64,000 nucleotides of DNA from RGIG4097 sp045613765 (GTDB lineage Bacteria; Bacillota; Clostridia; Christensenellales; CAG-917), in NCBI GenBank assembly GCA_045613765.1, contig JAZLBO010000011.1, positions 1 through 64,000 of the forward strand, read 5' to 3'. The notes below the pieces were generated by a model. The model saw only the letters and a program-made list of their open reading frames with translations. It was not told the DNA's origin and did no database searches. This document shows, in pieces, positions 15,001 to 21,102 of the stretch; position 1 is the stretch's first letter; every line of letters begins with the position of its first letter. Both the position numbers and the translations under genes were made by a program.

Positions 15001-17271
15001 GCAGGCAACTACTACATTAAGGAAGTACGCAACAAGGCAGGCGAAGTGGTTGTATCAGGCAGTGGCACAGAAATCGTTGTCATGGATAGCAGACAAGATG
15101 GCACAACGTCACAAGTCAACATGGCAATCGCAATCACACCTTACTCAATCAAAGTAAGTTATGGTGGCACAACACAAAGTTACGCAAATGCAGACAACAC
15201 CTACAATACAAACTGGAATCCTGTGGTTTGCTCTGACAACAAGATCCCTGACAGTTGGCACTTTACAGCAGACAACTTGAAGGTTGAAATAAGCAACGGT
15301 TGGATGACTGCAAACGGTGGCGTCTACAAGAAGTACACCCGTATCGCAGGCAAGGCAGGCAACTCAACATTGGGTGCAAAACTCACCAGTGACAAGGGCT
15401 ACAACTTCTGTGTGACGTTGCGCAATCAACCTACACTCATCATTGGTTACTTTGTTGAAAAGCCTGAAGGCAACGCAATCGGCACAATGGCAGGCTTGCT
15501 CATTGCAACAGAATACTACAAGGGCAACTTTGTCCCCGAAGGCGCAACAAGTTATGACTATTTTGAAACAGTCATTGACGTCAAGACAGTAGATAGCAAG
15601 TACAGCACTTGGGAAGAACTTCTTCAAGATATTGACTTTGACTATACAACAACGGATATCTACCAAGATTTGCTTGCTCAGTACAATGCAACTTCGGACG
15701 CAGATATGAAGGAAGTCCTCTTGTCACAACTTGAATCATTTGAGTTCACGCTTGTTGAAGACACGTTGCAACTTGTCTATTGGAAGGCAGAAGAAATTGC
15801 AGATACTCGCAAGTTTACATCCTTCTATCTCATCAACAACATTGATGCAGTGATGACCGAAATGGATATGGAAATGATCAAGGGAGCCTTTGGTGCAAAC
15901 TGGGGCGCAGGCAAGACCCACCTTTCAAATGTCATCTTTGCAGAAGTAGGCAGTGCAGTCATCTTCAATGGATCAGTGTTTGATTACACACTTGATGAAG
16001 AAGGCAACAAGATTGCATTCAACGGACAATTTGACGGCTACGGATACACCATTGACCACTTGACAATCACACATACAGTCAAGGGCACAGATGAAGAAGT
16101 CAATGTTGGTATGTTCTCTGAAGTTGGTGGACTTGGCAGCAAAGTGACAGCAATCAACTTCCGTAACCTTGGCATCTACGTCACAGACAACACCGGTATG
16201 GCAGGCAGAGTCATCAACGTAGGCGCAGTGGCAGGCAAGTATGCAGGCGCACAAGTGATGAAAGACATTACAGTCCACGGCACAATCTCAGTCAAGTCAT
16301 CATCTGCAGAAGTTTACGTAGGTGGCGTCCTTGGTAGAGATGGCACAGGATATACAGACGGTGGCATTTCATCAGTCCTTGAAGGCGCAATCGTAGTGGC
16401 AACAATCCGTGCAGAAGGCAAGGTGGCAGTGGCAGGTGGCATTGTCGGTATCATGACTGAATACAACACCTCAATGACAAACCTTGTGTCACTCAGTGAA
16501 GTCTATGCAAAGGGCGAAACAGCAATCGCCAACGGCTTTGTTGGAAGATACAAAGGTATGGTTGGTGGATCAGTTCAAATGACTGACGGCATCAACTACG
16601 CACCCATCACAACAGAGGGCAAGGAATCAGCCTTTATGGATTCAGTGTTCACAATCTCTGTTGATGGTGTCTATACAAAGGTTAACGGCGGCGGAAAGAC
16701 CTATACAGAACTTTATGACGGCAGTATGACTGCATTTAATGCAAGTGGAAAATACACAACACCCGTCACAAGCAATGCATACGGCAAGTACGACGTTGTC
16801 GCCGAAAAGAACGCCTTTGCAGAAGCCAACACAACAGGCACAATGCGACTTAAAGATATCGTTGACATCTACGTCCTTGGATACGGACTCTCAAAGACAA
16901 CTGCAACTGTAGAAGGCGCAACAGTCAATACATATCAAAAGTCAAATACATCAAAATACTTCCATGCATCAGGCGCACCTACAGAATCTCCTGCATACAA
17001 GCCTGACGGCACAACGGACAATCCCATAAAGATTGCATATCAACAACACTTGTCACTCCTTCGTATGTTCAACTTTATGAACTTTACAGTGACAAATGAC
17101 ATCACAATGTACACAGGCTACAATCTTGCATTGGTTGACGAGGCATTTACCGGCACAGTAAATGCCGACGGCAAGTCAATCAATGTAAGAAGTGCCGACA
17201 AATTAGAAGGCGCAAATGCAGTTATGTTTGCATATCAACCACAGTCATTTACTTGGCTTGTGATTGACTGA
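1..17271 (+). CDS. Giant GLUG/MBG-repeat surface adhesin (5' end outside window)
   Basis: The frame is open from the first base, so the N-terminus lies upstream; 5,756 residues are visible, ending at TGA 17269-17271. Dozens of GLUG-type repeats (pattern aGGIVGyN.GtI.nC.N.G.V) fill most of 250-11500. They are grouped into modules that each open with a W/G..NPY.I...HL..L header, seen at about 1351, 3715, 5785, 8143 and 17010; the first window bases are the middle of another header. From about 12600 to 15400 the style changes to some seven MBG/Ig-like repeats (headers such as ISKRDISVEYGG, ITPYSIKVSYGG), then GLUG-like sequence returns. The family is beta-helical and Ig-like, surface exposed, and used in adhesion or matrix. 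No LPXTG, transmembrane or dockerin end is visible at the C-terminus, so anchoring is unknown. Genes for three TasA-like proteins follow directly. Ligand unknown. Confidence 0.93.
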   Translation, partial: AHLNTLAGIVNGTTSTIKGSIQGYASAVYTNPVAVGKDYANAYFVLEVNNLSRSATIGSGTNAFAGNFDGKGNTISFTYSAEDSYIGVFAQIGAGGTVQNLNVTANISKASYQAGGIAGRNYGTISNCKVSGTVKSTVSSNSANNVGGIVGYNFGTVINCTNSATVSGKSYAGGIVGYNNRDNDSQAFVINCTNTGAVSGTTQIGGIVGYNYGDISGCSNSGSVTASSDFVGGITGYNITKSGLANGLVTNCYNTGTIKGSAGAVGGIVGDNLAVVQYSVNKSTSISGNTNVGGVVGRNVNNGSVQYVYNVGTATAVVGGTSSAVNSVLGWTFVTSAKTGKADTGYFVVNLVGATVKPTTADGTWFDDWADITTNNFTGFYVENVTIENDKYFGLFNGDTEVQPSAISTTTNGDGMPVVEYAQLNTIPVGDLTIKLADLEFGRDWTLSGTWGSASNPYYIRNATHLKNLADILAGTKAVIQSNSDKEYYGKFFEVTDNITGVTTAIGSREKGFRGTLDGKEYTITVNISAADSDYVGLFGCLGNYAIVKNLTVTGSVSGAGSVAGIAGFNNGATVQNCHVTNITVTGTSNNVAGIVAFNNGGTVKDCTATAATINCGGNNAGGIVANNYNATATIQNCEATATVKATGSRSGGIAGYNEGTITDCTNNSTSLDAANYIGGIVGGNLGIVQNCVNDASINAGAKNYVGGIAGGNSVNTTDSANLLKGTIQNCINNGSITSTNTGAGGIVGINQGATVDGVPFNATISGSKNTESATINGKTRVGGIVGESAGTITNCVNYGAVTCTDHSVGGIVGRSTGGTVQYSVNFGTISGGISVGGVIGYMENGTAQYLFNFGELNGTNFGSVSSGARQMTGVWAFATARPAGAQASSQSRGYYFIAEQSILDLVKPMTDSTAHADLTWDDILTNNFDGFAIAGLTVNNGKYLSLQMGNGFATPSNTITSTANADGSVVFGDIHYGAVNGTPYGASADITVQILDIALQDIDGSFELQTDYNPSTANVIDMIYDGRDKLTLIESFIAGGNVCGYSSVVTADSATIIESNGTKLVRAEAHNAGANGVVFGQFVQKVQIKAFDFNADYAQYYYNGLVYGDVEKYNYDGAVLSNITNGAVIAHSDKDSTDNKKFYVMRKLDNGEMVCVITFDYETLSSNIVREFVYGTDPMEFTFTHYAPVSVEQAGVITGVSEGSTKFTGSFNFAGTRTINYAIVASDFGKLGQKEDAWGSENNPYVISHWAHLVRLSEIVNGTSEPLDSVQGAQYASNVVAKDIFFSAYKNNGGKVFQTYFVVTANVTLPDGVAFAPIGGAEVDKTNANNDAVTLSYFGGNFTGRHDGQTATINLGNALKDAHDLDYVGLFGVVKGKVLNGTTYWATIDNVLVTATEINGHNYVGSLIAKAEEYVYIDNSATPYQNTAKVTGSSHVGGVVGYVGLGTQMFGTFVNKGTIVATGQYTGGIIGRLMAGAGRQGTGTGANNYYFGEPNNGKTLSLDNQGTIDATDSEYVGGIIGGLTANEGDYSGITTVLTVNYVRNTASVWGGNYVGGWFGEVGTNVAVHVINGTGTKAQNQWSYNGSMSSNVYDSTEKLNYTISGTDYVGGLVGKLSAMGHQLTGVFNTMEVIGYGANIGGLVGVMDSGTLTNCFVSLPDKETITTATSMVKGADNVGGLIGMMNAGTLKDSYAQGFDYSTVTANRGGVAGVAQAVATISNTWALYVTGTSETVTYKTTARNSYGKYILTYSGNAMSTIDEMLVFAGLMQDSDIASGYRRATTEIAGEKGKIALGITLPETTNKNIQLTFYDASGYESPFLYPFDGAVNDSTTSAGMLYIRLGSGAGSSIIIAATPVRFGSVANYGSTTAWADAYINIGTAGLYKADVLSASNSSNISVSYQTMYSYDYSATGNYVLISRVVSKTLSQGDEEAPHIIASTADWNTFATNLTNYAGKHVKLANDITVTTLAGTTDGNKYFTGTFDGDGYTITIDGNASSSGIQSLNAGHNAGYSLFPGARNATFKNLTVAGTITNAGGNTAGFVGRAYGSLTFENCTNKVNISKTSDASGSGYSIGGFIGTTAMTKDYANGKSYTFIACVNQGNISVYDRVGQITYAQRSQRDPETHGVGGFIGTAWNGDLTITYNKPMNDDSIGGGTGDGEPQYGFSNVCGTTPKVTMESCRNAGNVLGSYNVGGLVGYNSCATEVMNCGNTGKIEAIGEGTSASESTKMNRDSRTYILTEVETLTVLGVTKEYDKKRVYIRRYLNAGGLVGLSTSKGHVDMYTSYNSGEIHAWGNNAGGLIASDTEYTKVKPSQATKIFYCYNTGAVITGGDKYTVFHGYNSDYTDRYDANNGSDYTEDQRYLKSVNGEVAIDDTSKTKQNVDHYEMSIRHEDNMKDGETREGGAFGVQVGGIIGATTNTDINYCYNLGTITCRGLATYTFKGKIVTGISTTYTEYHARAGGIVGYVDSGEVSVQNSYSVGDIKLEARHAITGTWGIDEWITQLNDFKQQRPMYVAGIVGHHNTVKDLSSKVKNCFSIKWQCHYLNDDNKWERYHIEGYNPVGELIQDWQTNHLKFILGQELPVRDEHSSSGHVVSSVAQLTGITNANGEVTMPAGETYSAADPEKLNQGVLKSYDVPSATTMNHTNANGLSDVRALLNGSEAIKNASVSGWIYMPGCLPQLSVFAVDTQDGLAMTSVGYGRNTMGEFVQQPAGSEFNPYIIKDGVDLLGLSSLVSANAFNRNFSFEGKYIEFANGTNNLRGDTTSSIKMPTLSYQRSDGSNCSDYVFLDNGTVKEGKSYQLYNRAANGLHGVKSNSSDKSQVSTRPATSIRATAQSSGDYSPLNTDKLDSAYTTWSNKHYAYNGTSMTTGVLFDVHNFNPIGYQGENGSDRSFKGNISGHIKTNDNGTIVQTEIAGLKVSQSVGETANTYAGLFGLVKNATIEHITVTGNVTGYNTSGGTAQAGIVAKAYGNNTLRGLKAGTGSAQLVVKTSAGNAGYAGGIVGMGDSGATGNRLLIESCDIRNADISSHKYGVGGIIGYTQGDNAASFTDINRCTVTIANIYSTNGHSVGGIIGTQGAAGAVSVHTSQVGRSDKQGSVTISGERALGGIIAYADASSTCANSYVDCRVYSNVTIKRTGATNAGEYGTAIGGIVGAILDNTGGYATFSGRVEFQGTIDLGTYTNNKNVGGVVGYMGTTARMEESEVIIGGTINIAEGGAGENIGGFAGVSKGVCLDGRFFIYPTLNTFNSDNVGGFIGYNDGDTYITRTANIYTGVAVNGLITGIENVSGTIVADTNVGGFIGSNADGKILHVGTEEYAGTTYGTENDKAIIELGSSVDGRANVGGFLGYNGGYFLGEYCTVVNEGTVGSADASMGNADDYTEYVGGVIGYATQASTIYISSNASIENSGQVGHANFKASYQQFVGGIIGASFGTVTIEAASVKQGKLANKGNVYGYEYVGGAIGAIGAGTISGDLDNGVAPEDSATSSAYVGSEALASSDIQALAEMGGASVTAVRSVGGVIGVVMADATISWAVMNNYGTVVADSVGVDGTDYVSNLGGVIGLHYGIIEDSQFYNHGDVTAENFAGGAIGVSDGVITGSSFINYANITFNGDTALGGAVGYITNDYNGITAQNSSYVEDSYFSYKPEVASGESLEAEKVIVQATGANAYTGSVVKGGLGGVFGVIDSTDITADNWKGNDFFIHGDILGGTGKPSESNFVGTVESVGGVVGIIAGAHVTINNMLVYKSTVAGANYVGGIIGSNGSANHNDGDSATASVDNCYNVYGEVVAINASGRVGQAGGLVGSVIRVDSNGNIERIDGIAEGTELEVDENGNTTINTHGNSLPLTHKSYWVKEHDNEYLQNADPTDMSTIEKAGSWQCVLTAGQFESNVDIGDDGVFDEGSVHGSYNAEEGEEAPLYNPDYDGYFRNCEVDGCTQCAEYAKDEWTDYLKTNTEGRTVLVIDGQECIQNNNGDWGYYAGEATVDYNTGTPATGYYFIFTKDEEFDYAEAPIAVDHSNSGAPLTSPYEDETLNFWLIIANSYDKAYTEYESDQVIADGGVVKAGYVYANAYESDKNGFYLYMGATNDKSVALKQNGTKVYIKANAENAGNVMIFYKEFSSTRELEYNGFERYAPADSLEHSESTVGKKSDFGTYFYTLNGTSGVNRGKDAGSYHTVATIWTVDNDGNTIIMGSVDSTKAEDDKYKWTISKRDISVEYGGKNEGGTFGTVDVPAITHVNDDNLYNGTFLHYVTVTASNMVIDESKQGVAGGANATSQAVKDALSTIVNVKYEYKGFDGKTNSGTIDKADIIHSFDTDEEILENYKDATSDILVVAYYVTRSKGVGINTDFTVDNIKTQNAETYEIEYRVYARNAGTYKVTLFTSDANHEIKKTQGYKDLIIGRKEITLDFAVDDRSPESKYGSLDSGYIFDGGAEYRGVQSIEINGISSYDIRNLNKILTANMTRTSNVSTKQTVFYEIKNGVLYFYSSDVGTYEASLALEEDYINNYYFVAGDDACGSLTETSWNEDWVISPYTITIGENVVVAGKTVIYNGEKHSITYSGFDSSIQNGIYQETGWVESVRISVDFGGAAIGEQVNVGRWVISSVDIDNSSFTGEVNGRANSKAQSSDPIDNYVLSGSVASGSEAVLEILPREVRMVWNGNPTTSFVYNGSAQGFDGSAVALQINMKETPGDSDNWVEAGTLTLSGNTLTVSGILEHQSATGKVSETLTFDVSNFTATNAGTYTATIGAEIKSATGKNDGGDTLKTNYDYDNSEVEDGKSYTIAKSRITLTFNSQAVNGKEFDNKTTVTAALPGFTLSSSNGGSIPANSAINIDSKDYAKNGVLVKNVGTGYDVQVKYSLNSSFSTNFELVDSGVATLRANAAITAKGITITLNTASGTNTVYKTFDNSTLYAEVNSNGSKTVSSSGMKPGRGITVEGFLTSGVTVTAVFQESDRSRSQFDEYVNNVKVDRNVYSMTTGFYKQLYIRLSNNTGDNQAGNYYIKEVRNKAGEVVVSGSGTEIVVMDSRQDGTTSQVNMAIAITPYSIKVSYGGTTQSYANADNTYNTNWNPVVCSDNKIPDSWHFTADNLKVEISNGWMTANGGVYKKYTRIAGKAGNSTLGAKLTSDKGYNFCVTLRNQPTLIIGYFVEKPEGNAIGTMAGLLIATEYYKGNFVPEGATSYDYFETVIDVKTVDSKYSTWEELLQDIDFDYTTTDIYQDLLAQYNATSDADMKEVLLSQLESFEFTLVEDTLQLVYWKAEEIADTRKFTSFYLINNIDAVMTEMDMEMIKGAFGANWGAGKTHLSNVIFAEVGSAVIFNGSVFDYTLDEEGNKIAFNGQFDGYGYTIDHLTITHTVKGTDEEVNVGMFSEVGGLGSKVTAINFRNLGIYVTDNTGMAGRVINVGAVAGKYAGAQVMKDITVHGTISVKSSSAEVYVGGVLGRDGTGYTDGGISSVLEGAIVVATIRAEGKVAVAGGIVGIMTEYNTSMTNLVSLSEVYAKGETAIANGFVGRYKGMVGGSVQMTDGINYAPITTEGKESAFMDSVFTISVDGVYTKVNGGGKTYTELYDGSMTAFNASGKYTTPVTSNAYGKYDVVAEKNAFAEANTTGTMRLKDIVDIYVLGYGLSKTTATVEGATVNTYQKSNTSKYFHASGAPTESPAYKPDGTTDNPIKIAYQQHLSLLRMFNFMNFTVTNDITMYTGYNLALVDEAFTGTVNADGKSINVRSADKLEGANAVMFAYQPQSFTWLVID

Positions 17272-17288
17272 TGGGGGAGGGGATACAA

Positions 17289-18224
17289 ATGGCAAAAGAA
17301 ACAAAAAAATTCAACAAAAATCTTGTCATGATGATCGTAGTTCCTGTTCTTGTAATGACAGTGACTATGGGCATCATTGGTGTATCCTTTGCTTGGTTCA
17401 ACGATGCAGAGCAGACAACAATCGCAACATTGGATTTATCTACGTCAGAAACCTTCCAAATGACCTTTGAGATTGACCAATACTCACAAATCTTTGACCA
17501 AGAAAACCAACGCCGTTATATCTATGCCGGACAAACTGCATTTGACAAAAACGGACTTCTTGTCACAGACGTCCACGCAAGAGAAATCCTTGGCTATACA
17601 GACGTAGATTCAAGACAATACAAGAATTATATGAACGACCAAGCATTTGTCGTGCCTTTCAATCTTCGTATGGACACCAACGGCTATGAGGTGGACTTCA
17701 CTTGCATTATAGAAAGCGTAGAAGTCAGCAAAGAAGGCAGTGAGGCTGCAGGTATCTATCTTCCCACCAACAACGGCACAGAAGATGATACAACGGACGA
17801 TATCACCGTAGAAGACATCAAGTTGGGCTTTACATGGTACATAAGCGCAGGCAATACTTGGTACACCCCCTACGGCACAATCTCTGCAACCACACCCACA
17901 GACCAATCAACAACAATTCCTTCAATGAATATTGCAGATTGGACAAAGCATAGCCTCAACACCGATTTCCAAGCAACACTTGACCAAGAAAATACAGACA
18001 AAGCCAACTTTGCTTTCAATATTGTCTTTGCACCTGAAATTCTTTTCTGGCAACAATACGGCTCACTTACAGAGTACAAGCAAACTGCAAGTGATGTGTA
18101 TGGCAACGTCTATAAGTCTGACAAGTGGAATGCAATCAACAGATATTCTTCACAAGTGTATTCTGGCTCAACATACAAGTTCACAGTTTTGTTGACAGTC
18201 GAAGCGCTGAGGGAGGTGGCATAA
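17289..18224 (+). CDS. TasA/camelysin-like secreted protein with SipW-type signal
   Basis: 311 residues. The start at 17289 is chosen because GGGGGAGGGG (17272-17281) sits about 7 bases upstream; an upstream ATG at 17271 overlaps the adhesin stop but has no ribosome site. The N-terminus is basic, then has a hydrophobic segment at residues 13-35 ending in VSFAWFND, followed by ATLDLS. This closely mimics the TasA junction (TWAAFND...GTLDLS), where the dedicated signal peptidase SipW cuts. The rest is beta-rich, acidic and aromatic, without a catalytic motif. By family it would be a secreted matrix-fibre subunit; that is inference. First of three similar genes between the giant adhesin and the PI-PLC-like gene, almost certainly one transcript. 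Confidence 0.8.
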   Translation: MAKETKKFNKNLVMMIVVPVLVMTVTMGIIGVSFAWFNDAEQTTIATLDLSTSETFQMTFEIDQYSQIFDQENQRRYIYAGQTAFDKNGLLVTDVHAREILGYTDVDSRQYKNYMNDQAFVVPFNLRMDTNGYEVDFTCIIESVEVSKEGSEAAGIYLPTNNGTEDDTTDDITVEDIKLGFTWYISAGNTWYTPYGTISATTPTDQSTTIPSMNIADWTKHSLNTDFQATLDQENTDKANFAFNIVFAPEILFWQQYGSLTEYKQTASDVYGNVYKSDKWNAINRYSSQVYSGSTYKFTVLLTVEALREVA

Positions 18225-18225
18225 T

Positions 18226-19101
18226 ATGAAAAAGACTTCATTATTTGTCGCAGCATCAATTATGGTCCTTGCAGTCATAGTGGCAGTAGTAGGCGTCACA
18301 GCAGCATGGTTTGGCGATATACGTGAATATAGGGATACAGTTGAAGTTTCATCTGCAGACCCCGAAAACAGCGCAATTATCGTGCCAGACAGTACAAGTG
18401 GACTTCCCACTGGCGATGCAGCAGTTCTCGCACCTGCACGTATCAAGAGAGGATATATTCTCAATGACGTTGACGGCAGTGGCAATTATGATGATATTGC
18501 CATCAATCCAAGCACCAACTTTGGTGCAGGCAACTCTGCAATTGAAAAGCCTGCAGTTCCCGTTACAGTCACCTTTGACTTTGTCTATAATGGCGCACCC
18601 TCAAACCCTGATGGTATGACCACAAAGATGAAGATAGAACTTGCATCAATCACCCTTCAAAACCCCTTGAAAGAAGTGGATATGAACGGAGATGACAAGA
18701 TCACTGACGAAGACAGAGCACTCTTTGCAGCAACACTTACAAACTATAGAGATGAGTTCGGCATTGAGATGACAGTCGTCACAACCGACTCAGAAGTTAT
18801 GCTCTTTACAAACCCTACAACATCCAACAAGTACTACACAGAAAAGACAAGAGTGGTAGGGGATGGAGATGAAGCAACCACAGAAACTTATTACGAACTC
18901 AATCTCATCACAGTCAACCCCGACAACCCCTTCGAAATCACTTTCGATATGATCCCCGTTGTCAACACCCTTGAAGCAACAATCTATTTCCTTCACGTTG
19001 ATGAACAAACACCTCCTGAACTTATTGCAGCACAGTTGTTCCTCAACTTCAAAGTCACTTTCTTGACAGGCAACACAAACGGTAATAACAATGAAAACTA
19101 A
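18226..19101 (+). CDS. TasA-like secreted protein with EF-hand-like loop
   Basis: 291 residues, starting 1 base after the preceding stop; GGGAGGTGG at 18211-18219 is a strong ribosome site. The SipW-type leader is residues 4-29 (hydrophobic, then GVTAAWFGD). Residues 152-163 (VDMNGDDKITDED region) fit a canonical 12-residue EF-hand loop: acidic or Asn at positions 1, 3 and 5, Ile at 8, Asp at 12; the following residues RALFAATL resemble a dockerin/EF-hand exit helix. A second Asp-rich stretch, DVDGSGNYDD, is at 81-90. This suggests calcium-dependent folding or assembly. No enzyme motif is seen. It overlaps the next gene by 11 bases, so expression is coupled. Confidence 0.78.
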   Translation: MKKTSLFVAASIMVLAVIVAVVGVTAAWFGDIREYRDTVEVSSADPENSAIIVPDSTSGLPTGDAAVLAPARIKRGYILNDVDGSGNYDDIAINPSTNFGAGNSAIEKPAVPVTVTFDFVYNGAPSNPDGMTTKMKIELASITLQNPLKEVDMNGDDKITDEDRALFAATLTNYRDEFGIEMTVVTTDSEVMLFTNPTTSNKYYTEKTRVVGDGDEATTETYYELNLITVNPDNPFEITFDMIPVVNTLEATIYFLHVDEQTPPELIAAQLFLNFKVTFLTGNTNGNNNEN

Positions 19102-19756
19102 AAGCAAACTTATAATTTTGATAGTAGTCCTTTCAGTATGCGTAGTGGCAACAGTCACGGGCGTTACCGTTGCATATTGGATTGGCGCAGAAGGTGACAA
19201 CGAAATCGCACCTCAAACAGACACAACAGATTGGAACTATTGGTCCAAGTATTTCATCTATCAAGCAGTCACCAACGAGCAAGGTGTAGTCACAGGATAC
19301 AAGACAATCGGCTTTGAAGGTACAACCCTTGAAAACGTTGTTATACCCAGATTTGCAACAGGTGGAAGACTTCTCAACGCAGACGGCACATATACGGAAA
19401 TCACTGCAACCAATGCAGCAGTGCTTTACGTAGGCAACAGCACCTTTGCAGGTACAACAGACAAAGCAATCCCCGTCACTCTCACGTTGCCCACAACGGT
19501 AAACGTAGAGGCAGGCGCATTTGCAGGGCTCACAAATCTCACAACAATCAAGGTCATATCCGTCAAGTACCACACCGGCAACAACTATGACATTGATATG
19601 GAAATCGGCAGTCAAGCATTTGCAGGTTGCCACAACGTCGTCAAGTTTGTCGCAGCATCAAACATCAATTTTACAGTTGGTGGCGCAGGCGTCAATTTCA
19701 AAGGACTTTTGGAAGCAACAGGACTCCCCACCAACCTTGAACAATCTGCACATTAA
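19091..19756 (+). CDS. SipW-type secreted protein with BspA-like leucine-rich repeat
   Basis: 221 residues, starting inside the end of the preceding gene (11-base overlap) with only a weak ribosome site (GGTAAT), which suggests coupled translation. Residues 5-28 form the hydrophobic leader ending GVTVAYWIG, the weakest SipW-type match of the three. After a short linker (residues 38-60, Trp/Tyr-rich) comes a region with ENVVIP, GNSTFAG, EAGAFAGLTNLTTIKV and IGSQAFAGCHNV, the signature of BspA/LRR_5 leucine-rich repeats, which typically mediate surface binding. The protein ends shortly after the repeats. It may be a minor or tip component of a fibre; this role is inferred only from context. Confidence 0.75.
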   Translation: MKTKSKLIILIVVLSVCVVATVTGVTVAYWIGAEGDNEIAPQTDTTDWNYWSKYFIYQAVTNEQGVVTGYKTIGFEGTTLENVVIPRFATGGRLLNADGTYTEITATNAAVLYVGNSTFAGTTDKAIPVTLTLPTTVNVEAGAFAGLTNLTTIKVISVKYHTGNNYDIDMEIGSQAFAGCHNVVKFVAASNINFTVGGAGVNFKGLLEATGLPTNLEQSAH

Positions 19757-19794
19757 TAGACTTTAATTGTCAATTTGAAAGGATAAAATCCTAA

Positions 19795-21009
19795 ATGGAA
19801 AAGAAAGTAAAGAAAGAAAAACAAAAAGATCCGTGGATTAAGGCGATAAAAAACTGGTTGATTTATCTGTTTGTAATCGTGCTTTTCATCACGGTTTTTA
19901 TGCAAGATAGCACCATTGGTGGCGAAGATGGAGCAGACAATGGCAAGTACGCCACAGTCCTTGCAAACATTGAAGGAATTGTTGATGCCAACCCTCGCAT
20001 AGTTGACATTGCAATCCTTGGCTCACACGATTCAGTCACTGAAGGATTAGAGCCCGATGCTCCCGTTGATTATTATGATCGTCAACAAATAGTAGGCAAA
20101 GTTGCCCCTCTCACAAGGGGACTTCAATATCGTTTTGCAAAGACACAAAGTGTGGGTCTTGACGTTCAACTTCGTCAAGGAGCAAGAATGTTCCATATCA
20201 AGTACACTGACTTTGAAGGGGAGTGGTATGCCACACATACGTTGCTTTCATCAAAGGTGGAAAAGTATATCCTTCAAGTCCTTGAATATCTTGCCACAGA
20301 CGAGGCAAAAGGGGAAGTTGTTCTCTTGCTCTTGCACCCCATCTATTTTGGCGAAGATGTCACTCTTGACACCTTCCATCATTGGTTGGCAGACGTCAAA
20401 TATGAAGGCAAAAATATCTACGATTACGTCTATTACGGCAAAACAAACACCTTCTGCAAAGATGGTGAAGAAGGAGTCAAAATTGGCGATTTGAGATACA
20501 ATGACGTGACCGAAAACGGAACAAAGGCAGGCGTTGTGCTCTTTGATCGTAGAGAAGAAAAGTTGTGGAGCGAAGATATGGAAGGCACTGCTGATGATGA
20601 GTATATGGGCAAGTTCTTTGATATGGACAGCAATGCAACTCACAAATGGCACTCAAGAAACGGCTACAACACAATGACAAAACTCATTGATGAACAAGCC
20701 AACCTTATCGCAGAAAGTGATGAGTGGGATGACAAACTTCGTATGAACCAAGCCCAACCTGCATTTTCAGTTGGTGGCGTCAGTGACTTGTTTGTTGACC
20801 TTTTCAGTTGGAATCTCAAAAACCACTCAATCCGTTACAATGCAAAGATAGTTGACCACGAAAACTTTGACAAATGGTTGAGCATAATGCCCGTCTTCCA
20901 AGTTGACTTTGTCAACACCGAATATGGCGATTTCAACAACAAAGTCAATGCCAAAATCATTGCATACAACCAACAACTCGTTCAAGATCTTCTCGCCAAT
21001 CAAGGCTAA
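19795..21009 (+). CDS. Membrane-anchored PI-PLC X-domain-like protein
   Basis: 404 residues. A Lys-rich start (residues 1-20) is followed by one membrane segment (about 21-36), so the catalytic part should face outward. The domain resembles phosphatidylinositol-specific phospholipase C, X region: IAILGSHDS with His78, VQLRQGARMFHIKY with Arg131, and WYATHTL with His148, matching the two catalytic histidines and first-shell Arg of bacterial PI-PLC. The later EVVLLLLHPIYF strand also fits. The substrate could be a lipid or a glycolipid anchor; not knowable here. It is the last gene of the surface operon, followed by a terminator at 21035. The start has AGGAT only, inside a 5-bp hairpin (19780-19792). 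Confidence 0.75.
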   Translation: MEKKVKKEKQKDPWIKAIKNWLIYLFVIVLFITVFMQDSTIGGEDGADNGKYATVLANIEGIVDANPRIVDIAILGSHDSVTEGLEPDAPVDYYDRQQIVGKVAPLTRGLQYRFAKTQSVGLDVQLRQGARMFHIKYTDFEGEWYATHTLLSSKVEKYILQVLEYLATDEAKGEVVLLLLHPIYFGEDVTLDTFHHWLADVKYEGKNIYDYVYYGKTNTFCKDGEEGVKIGDLRYNDVTENGTKAGVVLFDRREEKLWSEDMEGTADDEYMGKFFDMDSNATHKWHSRNGYNTMTKLIDEQANLIAESDEWDDKLRMNQAQPAFSVGGVSDLFVDLFSWNLKNHSIRYNAKIVDHENFDKWLSIMPVFQVDFVNTEYGDFNNKVNAKIIAYNQQLVQDLLANQG

Positions 21010-21034
21010 TCCAAAAAAAAGAATTGTACAATAG

Positions 21035-21064
21035 AAAAGCACGGAAGTTATCCGTGCTTTTTTG
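21035..21064 (+). terminator. Rho-independent terminator of the surface operon
   Basis: Ten-base perfect arms AAAAGCACGG (21035-21044) and CCGTGCTTTT (21052-21061), seven-base loop, then a T run. It lies 25 bases after the PI-PLC-like gene and separates it from the reverse-transcriptase unit. Confidence 0.9.
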
Positions 21065-21102
21065 TTTATGGGTTGATAATGCTTTGAAGTGTAGCACTTA
21101 GT

